From Ectopseudomonas khazarica (GTDB lineage Bacteria; Pseudomonadota; Gammaproteobacteria; Pseudomonadales; Pseudomonadaceae): a stretch of 64,000 nt of DNA. How positions within the stretch are numbered: position 1 is the stretch's first letter; each line of letters begins with the position of its first letter. Position numbers and translations under genes: made by a program. Location of the stretch: positions 1-64,000 of the forward strand of contig NZ_SBHZ01000019.1 in NCBI RefSeq assembly GCF_004521985.1, in the 5' to 3' direction. Positions 9,039 to 16,469 of the stretch are shown here, piece by piece. The notes below the pieces were generated by a model that saw only the letters and a list, made by a program, of their open reading frames with translations, was not told the origin of the DNA and made no database searches.

Positions 9039-9452
9039 TCAGGCGAGGTAGGGGAATTCGGCGGCGTGCTTGGCGATCCAGTCCTGGGCGCACTGCTCGA
9101 TGGCGACGGCGTGGCCCGATTCCTGTTCCAGTTGCTGTCGGTAGTGCTGGATATGGCACACCTGTTCGACCATGCGTGCGCGAAACAGGGTGTCTTCGTC
9201 GATGAAGGCGATGCCCACCAGGTAGCCGTTCTCCAGGCGCCGGCACCAGGCCACGACGCCGGGGTAGCGCGCCAGCTCGCCCAGCAGGGGAATGCGCAGC
9301 TCGACCGATGTCCCGCGACGAAAGCCACGCGTCGAGTTGCATGCCACCCCGCCTAGGCTGATATTGTTCAACCGCTGCCTGGGTATGCAGGCCTTCTTGC
9401 GCAACACCAGTTCCACCGGCATGTCGCTTGGATGACGCAGAAACTTACGCAT
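9039..9452 (-). CDS. PilZ-domain protein
   Basis: 137-residue single-domain PilZ protein, probably a cyclic-di-GMP receptor. The N-terminal RKFLRHPSD carries the arginine motif and NNISLGGVAC the (D/N)xSxxG motif that together bind the dinucleotide. The C-terminal third is helical (FRARMVEQVCHIQHYRQQLE). The start at 9452 has GAGG nine bases upstream. Its ATG overlaps the divergent thioredoxin-like gene's ATG by two bases, which is unusual. Its partner in the cell is unknown. Confidence 0.9.
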   Translation of the reverse strand: MRKFLRHPSDMPVELVLRKKACIPRQRLNNISLGGVACNSTRGFRRGTSVELRIPLLGELARYPGVVAWCRRLENGYLVGIAFIDEDTLFRARMVEQVCHIQHYRQQLEQESGHAVAIEQCAQDWIAKHAAEFPYLA

Positions 9453-9837
9453 GAACACCGACCTCGAATGCAGGCAAACTGATATCAGTGAATTCAGTAT
9501 AGCGACGCAACTGGAACTGACCGACCTGGATGCCGACCGCCGCCTGCTCGATCTTTCCGGTACGTCGCTTGTCGTGTTCACAAGCACGGGCTGTGCCAGT
9601 TGCCGCTGGGCGCGTCAGGTGCTGCCTGGCCTGGGCTTGCCGATCGAGCGTCTGTGCTGGATCGACGCTGGGCATAACGCCGGATTGGTGACGCGCTACG
9701 AGGTTTTTCACCTGCCGGCGCTGTTTCTGGTTCGCGATGGCCATTTCTTTGGCGCGTTGCGCGCCCGTCTCACTCATTCCGATCTGATCACCGCCATGGA
9801 CGAGGCTCTGCGTCGTCCGGCTGAGGAGCTACCTTGA
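9451..9837 (+). CDS. Thioredoxin-like protein with CASC motif
   Basis: 128 residues with a thioredoxin fold: the active-site pair is C48-A-S-C51 in STGCASCRW, and the cis-proline loop is HLPALFLVRDG. There is no signal peptide, so it is cytoplasmic. The only ATG in frame is at 9451, which overlaps the PilZ start on the other strand and lacks a clear ribosome-binding site, so a non-ATG start inside is possible. The stop overlaps the next gene's ATG by one base (TGATG), pointing to coupled translation with the PanE-like reductase. Confidence 0.85.
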   Translation: MNTDLECRQTDISEFSIATQLELTDLDADRRLLDLSGTSLVVFTSTGCASCRWARQVLPGLGLPIERLCWIDAGHNAGLVTRYEVFHLPALFLVRDGHFFGALRARLTHSDLITAMDEALRRPAEELP

Positions 9838-10793
9838 TGTCTCAAACCCCTGCACCGCGCATCGGCGTCATCGGCACGGGGGCCATCGGCGGCTTCTACG
9901 GGCTGCTGCTGGCCACGGCCGGACATGACGTGCATTTCCTGCTGCGCAGCGAATATGCCGCGGTGGCCGAACAGGGCCTGCGCCTGAACAGCAGCGTGCA
10001 TGGCGCGCTGACCCTGGCGCCGGCGCAGGCCTACCGGCGAATCGAGGACATGCCGCCCTGCGACTGGCTGCTGGTGGGGGCGAAGACCACGGCCAACGCC
10101 GAGCTGGCTCCGCTCATCGCCAGGGCTGCCGCTCCCGGCGCCAGGGTCGTGCTGTTGCAGAACGGCCTGGCGGTGGAGGACGAGTTGCGTCCACTGCTGC
10201 CGGACGGCCTGCATCTGCTCGGCGGCCTCTGCTACATCTGTGTCCACCGCAGTGCGCCTGGCGTGATCGAGCATCAGGCGCTGGGCGCGATCAACCTGGC
10301 GTACCACTCCGGGCCGGCAGGTGACGAGGCGTCGCGTCTGGAGCTGGTGGAAGAGGGCGCGAACCTGCTGCGCAGCGCCGGGCTGGACTCGACGCCGATG
10401 CGTGACCTGACCCAGACGCGCTGGCAGAAACTGGTGTGGAACGTGCCCTACAACGGTCTTTCCGTGCTGCTCGATGCCGACACGCGGCGCCTGATGGCCA
10501 ACCCCGACAGCCGCGCCTTGATCGGCGACATCATGCAGGAGGTGGTGCAGGCCGCGCAGGCACTCGGCCACGGCATGCCGGAGCAGTACGCAAGCAAGCT
10601 GCTGGCCGCTACCGAGCGGATGCCCGACTACCTGCCGAGCATGTACCACGACTTCGCCCAGGGCCGCCCGGCAGAGCTGCATGCCATCTACGCAGCACCT
10701 CTGGCTGCGGCCGACGCCGCTGGCTTCGACATGCCCAAGGTGCGCGCGCTGTATCAGGCACTGCGTTTCATCCAGGCGCGCGGGGAGGCCTGA
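9837..10793 (+). CDS. 2-dehydropantoate 2-reductase family protein (PanE/ApbA-like)
   Basis: 318-residue NADPH-dependent reductase. The Rossmann motif is GVIGTGAIGGFYG at the N-terminus, and the C-terminal all-helical PanE domain includes RWQKLVWNVPYNGLSVL, with the family's catalytic lysine, and SMYHDFAQGRPAEL. True PanE makes pantoate for coenzyme A, but pseudomonads carry several paralogues, so the substrate is not certain. It lies in a tight run with the thioredoxin-like gene (1-base overlap) and the nucleotidase (4 bases downstream). Confidence 0.88.
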   Translation: MSQTPAPRIGVIGTGAIGGFYGLLLATAGHDVHFLLRSEYAAVAEQGLRLNSSVHGALTLAPAQAYRRIEDMPPCDWLLVGAKTTANAELAPLIARAAAPGARVVLLQNGLAVEDELRPLLPDGLHLLGGLCYICVHRSAPGVIEHQALGAINLAYHSGPAGDEASRLELVEEGANLLRSAGLDSTPMRDLTQTRWQKLVWNVPYNGLSVLLDADTRRLMANPDSRALIGDIMQEVVQAAQALGHGMPEQYASKLLAATERMPDYLPSMYHDFAQGRPAELHAIYAAPLAAADAAGFDMPKVRALYQALRFIQARGEA

Positions 10794-10797
10794 GCAT

Positions 10798-11703
10798 ATG
10801 GGCAAGGGGTTGGGCGACAAGCTGGTGCTGGCGATTTCCTCGCGGGCATTGTTCGATCTGAGCGAGAGCCACCAGATCTATGAAAGCGAGGGGGTGGAAG
10901 CCTATCGCCGTTATCAGATCGAGCACGAGGACGAGGTCCTGATGCCGGGTGACGCCTTCCCCCTGGTGGAGAAACTGCTGGGCCTCAATCAGCGCCTCAG
11001 CGAGCAGCGCGTCGAGGTGATCCTGGTGTCGCGCAACAGCGCCGACACGGGGCTGCGCGCCTTCAACTCGATCCAGCACTACGGCCTCGGCATCTCGCGC
11101 GCGGCGTTCGTCGGTGGACGCAGCCCCGACCCTTACCTGGCAGCCTTTGGTTGCCATCTGTTTCTCTCCACCCATGCCGATGACGTGCGCAATGCGCTCA
11201 AGGCCGGCTTCGGTGCCGCCACGCTGCTCTCGGGTGGCACGCGGCGGGCGAACAGCAACGAGCTGCGCATCGCCTTCGACGGCGACGCCGTGCTGTTCTC
11301 CGATGACTCCGAGCGCGTCTACCAGAGCGGTGGCCTGCACGCGTTCCAGAGCCACGAGCGCGAGGCGGCGCGGCAGGCGCTGCCTGGCGGGCCGTTCAAG
11401 CCGTTTCTCGCGGCGCTGCACAGCCTGCAGCAGGAGTTTCCCGAGACGGACTGCCCGATTCGCACCGCACTGGTGACCGCACGCTCGGCGCCGGCGCATG
11501 AGCGGGTGATCCGCACCTTGCGCGAATGGAACATCCGCCTGGACGAGTCCTTCTTCCTCGGCGGGCTGGACAAGTCGGCGGTGCTCGAGGCGTTCGCGGC
11601 CGACGTGTTCTTCGATGACCAGACCGGGCACTGCGAGAAGGCCCGCCAGGTAGTGGCCACGGGGCACGTGCCGCACGGGGTGAGCAACGAGTCGCAGCCT
11701 TGA
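10798..11703 (+). CDS. 5'-nucleotidase (cytosolic NT5C1-like family)
   Basis: 301-residue soluble protein of the family found in animals as cytosolic 5'-nucleotidase I and in bacteria as a conserved single-domain enzyme. Signs are the N-terminal LVLAISSRALFDLSESH, VILVSRNSADTGLR, the HAD-like acidic motif FDGDAVLFSDDSE and DVFFDDQTGHC near the end. It would dephosphorylate nucleoside monophosphates. Start at 10798, four bases after the reductase stop, so it is likely co-transcribed with it. Confidence 0.87.
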   Translation: MGKGLGDKLVLAISSRALFDLSESHQIYESEGVEAYRRYQIEHEDEVLMPGDAFPLVEKLLGLNQRLSEQRVEVILVSRNSADTGLRAFNSIQHYGLGISRAAFVGGRSPDPYLAAFGCHLFLSTHADDVRNALKAGFGAATLLSGGTRRANSNELRIAFDGDAVLFSDDSERVYQSGGLHAFQSHEREAARQALPGGPFKPFLAALHSLQQEFPETDCPIRTALVTARSAPAHERVIRTLREWNIRLDESFFLGGLDKSAVLEAFAADVFFDDQTGHCEKARQVVATGHVPHGVSNESQP

Positions 11704-11824
11704 ATCTGGTGGCCGCTGCCACCTTGCATATAGCCATTCGTCCTAAATAACGCCGCCGACCTTGCTTTGTCTGATGCGCTGCTAAGCTCAAACAAGGGCC
11801 TGCGTCTGCAGTCAAGGAGGCCGC

Positions 11825-12325
11825 GTGATTCGCTCGATACTCTATGCCACCGATCTGGGGCTTTATGCCTCCTACGTCTTGCAGCACGCCCTGGCGGTGA
11901 GCCGCAGTTTCAAGGCCGATCTCTATGTCGTCCATGCCGTCGAACCCATGGGGCTGTTCGCCGAGTCGGTGCTGCAGACCTACCTGGATGAAGACACCCT
12001 GGACGAGTTGCGCCGCAACGGCCTCGGTACGGTCATGGCCAGCATCGAGCAGCGTGTGCTGGAAGGCTTTCGGGATGAGCTGGGGGACGGGCTTCAGGAC
12101 CTCCATCTGATTCGCGCGGTGCGAGTGCTGCAGGGCGATCCGCCAACGGTGATTCTCGAGGAGGCGCAGAAACTTGGGGTGGATCTGCTGGTCGTAGGCA
12201 GTCACAGCCATGGCGCGGATCTCGCGGTGCCGCTGGGGCGTACGGCCGCGCGCATCGTGCAGCTGTCGGAGGCACCGGTGTACCTGGTGCCCATGTTGCA
12301 GCATCGCGGACATGGTGACTTGTAG
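11825..12325 (+). CDS. Universal stress protein, UspA family
   Basis: 166-residue single Usp domain. The N-terminal strand is ILYATDLG and the nucleotide-binding end is VVGSHSHGADLAVPLGRTA followed by EAPVYLVP. It starts with GTG at 11825, directly after a consensus AAGGAGG site. It lies just upstream of cysB on the same strand but with 107 bases between, so it is probably separately transcribed. Role in stress survival is inferred from the family. Confidence 0.9.
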   Translation: MIRSILYATDLGLYASYVLQHALAVSRSFKADLYVVHAVEPMGLFAESVLQTYLDEDTLDELRRNGLGTVMASIEQRVLEGFRDELGDGLQDLHLIRAVRVLQGDPPTVILEEAQKLGVDLLVVGSHSHGADLAVPLGRTAARIVQLSEAPVYLVPMLQHRGHGDL

Positions 12326-12423
12326 GAGGGTGTAACTAATAAAACGATCTATGCTGATGTATTAGACCAATAATATGGTTATATAAGGCGTTGACAGGCT
12401 GCTGGCCTGCCTTACTGCTCTGA

Positions 12424-13407
<984 letters not shown>

Positions 13408-13416
13408 GCCTGCGAT

Positions 13417-13458
13417 TCAAACGAAACATGGCGCCCTGGGGCGCCATGTTTCGTTTGA
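13417..13458. terminator. Long perfect palindrome between cysB and cysH-like gene
   Basis: Perfect 20-bp stem (13417-13436 with 13439-13458) with only two bases at the centre, between two convergent genes. It lacks a strong T run but would fold strongly in either transcript, so I read it as a bidirectional terminator. Confidence 0.75.
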
Positions 13459-13470
13459 GCTACCCGCCAC

Positions 13471-14091
13471 TCAGTGGCTGAGGTGCAGGCCGCACTCGCG
13501 GTTGTCCTCGCCCTTGGTCGGGTCGAAGTAGTCGAACTCGTTCGGCAGGTCATGGGCGACCAGGTACTGGTACAGGTCCTTGGAGGTCCAGTGCAGCAGC
13601 GGCGCGACCTTGATCAGGCCGTCCGGGTTGATGCTCACCGGGTCCATCTGCGCGCGGACGGCGGTGTCGGTGGCACGCAGGGCGGTGAACCAGACGCTGG
13701 GCGCCGTTTCGCGCAGGGCGCGGGCGAAGGGCTCGAGCTTCACCTCTTCGGTGAATGCGGCGTGACGCGGATCGTCCAGCGCCGGGACCGGGCCGTCGAT
13801 GGCCTCGCGGTGAGCGCGCGAGCGCTTGGGCAGGTAGGTGATCAGGTTGAGGTTGAGCTTGCGGGCCACCTCGTCAGCGAAGCGGTAGGTCGCTTCGGTG
13901 TTGTAGCCGCTGTCCATCCAGACCACCGGAATGTCCGGCTTGACCTGGCTGACCATGTGCAGGATCACCGCTTCGAACGGGCGGAAGTTGGTGGTGCAGA
14001 TGGCGGGTTTGCCCAGCCCGATGGCCCACTGAACCAGCTTTTCAGGCTGGTTGCCGAATTCGGCATTGAGCGCGTCCAGGTCGAGTTCCAT
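13471..14091 (-). CDS. cysH: CysH-like (phospho)adenylylsulfate reductase family protein, short and divergent
   Basis: 206 residues, aligned by eye with CysH. PDIPVVWMDSGYNTEATYRFADE and the C-terminal ECGLH with the reactive C200 are conserved. Three features differ. The nucleotide loop (SSSFG in E. coli) reads TTNFRP. The arginine motif LRREQS..R reads LRATDTAVRAQ. The CC and CxxC cysteines that hold the 4Fe-4S cluster in the APS reductases I know from pseudomonads are absent. It is also shorter than E. coli CysH (244) or P. aeruginosa CysH (267). It is beside cysB, so a role in sulfur metabolism is likely, but the true substrate is open. Confidence 0.75.
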   Translation of the reverse strand: MELDLDALNAEFGNQPEKLVQWAIGLGKPAICTTNFRPFEAVILHMVSQVKPDIPVVWMDSGYNTEATYRFADEVARKLNLNLITYLPKRSRAHREAIDGPVPALDDPRHAAFTEEVKLEPFARALRETAPSVWFTALRATDTAVRAQMDPVSINPDGLIKVAPLLHWTSKDLYQYLVAHDLPNEFDYFDPTKGEDNRECGLHLSH

Positions 14092-14141
14092 GCTGAGGAC
14101 TCCAGATCGTGTGCGTGAGGGCGCGATCTTAGCAAAGGCTG

Positions 14142-14159
14142 GTTATGCTTCTAAATAAC
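14142..14159 (-). promoter_or_regulatory. Candidate CysB-type operator upstream of cysH-like gene
   Basis: Dyad GTTAT-N8-ATAAC, 51 bases upstream of the cysH-like start, in the divergent region shared with thrH. CysB sites are AT-rich and loosely of this form, so this is a plausible but unproven target. Confidence 0.35.
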
Positions 14160-14267
14160 AAGCTACTTCTATGACCTTTCATGCAGTTATAAGCCGCGCG
14201 GATTGCGTGACCACCGCCCACTCGTTAGAGTGCCGGCTCCCTTTTTGGCTCAACCGAGGAGTGTCCT

Positions 14268-14885
14268 GTGGAAATCGCGTGTCTCGACCTGGAAGGTGTA
14301 CTGGTCCCGGAAATCTGGATCGCCTTTGCGGAAAAAACCGGCATCGAGTCGCTCAAGGCGACCACCCGCGACATTCCCGACTACGACGTGCTGATGCAGC
14401 AGCGCCTGCGCATCCTCGACGAGCATGGCCTGAAACTGAAGGACATCCAGGACGTGATCGCCACGCTCGAGCCGCTGGAAGGCGCCGTGGAGTTCGTCGA
14501 CTGGCTGCGTGAGCGTTTCCAGGTGGTGATTCTCTCCGACACCTTCTACGAGTTCTCCCAGCCGCTGATGCGTCAGCTCGGCTTTCCGACCCTGCTGTGC
14601 CATCGCCTGATCACCGACGAGAATGATCGCGTGGTCAGCTACCAGCTGCGCCAGAAGGATCCCAAGCGCCAGTCGGTCATCGCCTTCAAGAGCCTGTACT
14701 ACCGCGTGATCGCCGCGGGCGACTCGTACAACGACACCACCATGCTCAGCGAAGCCCACGCCGGCATCCTGTTCCATGCCCCGGACAACGTGATCCGCGA
14801 GTTCCCGCAGTTCCCGGCGGTGCACAGCTATGCCGACCTCAAGCAGGAATTCCTCAAGGCGTCGAATCGCACGCTGAGCCTGTGA
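14268..14885 (+). CDS. thrH: Phosphoserine phosphatase / homoserine phosphotransferase ThrH
   Basis: 205-residue HAD-family enzyme that removes phosphate from phosphoserine or transfers it to homoserine. Motif I is CLDLEGVLVPE, motif II is VILSDTFYEF, and the end of the active site is AAGDSYNDTTMLSEA. It starts with GTG at 14268 behind GAGGAGTG. Length matches the described ThrH of P. aeruginosa. It has its own promoter region divergent from the cysH-like gene and a strong terminator. Confidence 0.95.
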   Translation: MEIACLDLEGVLVPEIWIAFAEKTGIESLKATTRDIPDYDVLMQQRLRILDEHGLKLKDIQDVIATLEPLEGAVEFVDWLRERFQVVILSDTFYEFSQPLMRQLGFPTLLCHRLITDENDRVVSYQLRQKDPKRQSVIAFKSLYYRVIAAGDSYNDTTMLSEAHAGILFHAPDNVIREFPQFPAVHSYADLKQEFLKASNRTLSL

Positions 14886-14904
14886 CAGCCCACCTGCTGT
14901 CGTG

Positions 14905-14942
14905 AAAACGCCGCGATTTCCGTGAGAAATCGCGGCGTTTTT
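14905..14942. terminator. Bidirectional terminator between thrH and pabB
   Basis: Perfect 16-bp stem (14905-14920 with 14926-14941), loop of five bases, T run on the plus strand and A run at the start. It serves the convergent thrH and pabB. Confidence 0.93.
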
Positions 14943-14960
14943 CTTGCTGCTCGCGTTGGG

Positions 14961-16304
14961 CTACAGGCGTTCCAGCGTTTCCAGCAGGACCTTCACCTTG
15001 GTCACCGACTCCTGGTACTCGGCCTGCCAGGCCGAGTCGGCGACGATGCCGCCACCGCCCCAGCAACTGACCTTGCCATCCTTGACCAGCAGGCTGCGGA
15101 TGGCGATGGAGCTGTCCATTTCGCCGCGCACGTCCAGGTACAGCAATGAGCCGCAGTAGAGGCCGCGCCGGCTGGGCTCCAGTTCGTCGATGATCTGCAT
15201 GGCGCGGATCTTCGGGGCCCCGGTGATCGAACCGCCGGGAAAGCTGCCGGCGATCAGGTCCAGTGCGTCCTTGCCGGGCGCCAGCTCGGCGGTCACGCAA
15301 CTGACCAGGTGGTGCACGTTGGGGTAGCTCTCCAGGGCGAACAGTTCAGGTACCTTCACCGAGCCGATACGGCAACTGCGGCCGAGGTCATTGCGCAGCA
15401 GGTCGACGATCATCAGGTTCTCGGCGCGATCCTTGCGGCTGGCCAGCAGCTCCTCGGCCTGGGCCAGGTCGTCCACGGCATCGACGCCGCGACGGCGGGT
15501 GCCCTTGATCGGACGGGTTTCCACCTGGCCCTCGCTGACCTTGAGGAAGCGCTCCGGCGAGAGGCTGAGGATGGCGTTGCCATCGCCCAGGTTCTGGAAG
15601 CCCGAGAACGGTGTCGGGCAGGCCTGGCGCAGCGCCAGGTAGGCCGCCCATGGGTCGCCTTCGCAGGGGGCCTGAAAGCGCTGGGCGAAGTTCACCTGGT
15701 AGCAGTCGCCAGCCAGGATGTACTGCTGGATGCGCTCGATCGCCTGGCGGTAGTGATTCTCGTCGATGTCGGCCTGGAACGGCTGGGACAGCCGGAAACT
15801 CGCCGGCTCCTCGCGGCTCAGGGCCTCGAACAGCGCCAGCAGGCGCTGCCGCTCGGTCTGCGGCAGGGCGGGGTGAAACAGCAGGTGGCTGGTGCCGAGC
15901 TGGTGATCGCTGATCAGTGCCCAGGCATACAGGCCGAAGCGCGCATCCTGCAGGGCGAGGTCATCGACGCTGTGTGCGGGCAACGCTTCCAGGCGCCGGC
16001 CGAAGTCGTAAGACAGGTAGCCGATCAAGCCGCCGACGAATGGCAGCTCCATTGCGCTCGGCGCCTCGGCGTTGCCGAGGCTGTGCAACGCGCCACGCAG
16101 GCGTTGCAGAAAAGCGTTGGCCGATTCGTCGTGCGCGGGCGCCAGTTCTGCCAATGGCCACGCGCTCATAAGGTCATAGCGTCCCCGCTTGGCACTCGGG
16201 CGTCCGGCGTCCAGCAATACGGCGCCGGGGGCCTGGCGGATGCGCTGGAAATAGTCGCCAGGGTCCGTCCGATAGGGAAGAGGGTGCAGAGAACAGCTGG
16301 GCAT
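14961..16304 (-). CDS. pabB: Aminodeoxychorismate synthase component I
   Basis: 447-residue chorismate-binding enzyme that makes 4-amino-4-deoxychorismate for folate. The C-terminal chorismate domain shows PIKGTRRRG, SRKDRAENLMIVDLLRND, GSFPGGSITGAPK and the end motif GGGIVADS. PIKGT is the PabB/TrpE signature, with the PabB-type lysine in place of the PIAGT alanine of TrpE. The start is placed at MPSCSLHPLP, where the family's N-terminus begins. It is convergent with thrH and divergent from the LuxR regulator pair. Confidence 0.94.
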   Translation of the reverse strand: MPSCSLHPLPYRTDPGDYFQRIRQAPGAVLLDAGRPSAKRGRYDLMSAWPLAELAPAHDESANAFLQRLRGALHSLGNAEAPSAMELPFVGGLIGYLSYDFGRRLEALPAHSVDDLALQDARFGLYAWALISDHQLGTSHLLFHPALPQTERQRLLALFEALSREEPASFRLSQPFQADIDENHYRQAIERIQQYILAGDCYQVNFAQRFQAPCEGDPWAAYLALRQACPTPFSGFQNLGDGNAILSLSPERFLKVSEGQVETRPIKGTRRRGVDAVDDLAQAEELLASRKDRAENLMIVDLLRNDLGRSCRIGSVKVPELFALESYPNVHHLVSCVTAELAPGKDALDLIAGSFPGGSITGAPKIRAMQIIDELEPSRRGLYCGSLLYLDVRGEMDSSIAIRSLLVKDGKVSCWGGGGIVADSAWQAEYQESVTKVKVLLETLERL

Positions 16305-16469
16305 GCGGGCAGTCGGGAATTGGCTGAAAGGGCGATTGTAGTCTGCCGCTAACATTCATCCTAGAGCTTCTGCCGGGTTTGCTCCGGCGCACAGGGCTGA
16401 TTAGTATGGAGCGCTTGCAGAACGTTGAACCGTTGTACCAGAACAATAATTAATGAAGGGATCCTGGCT

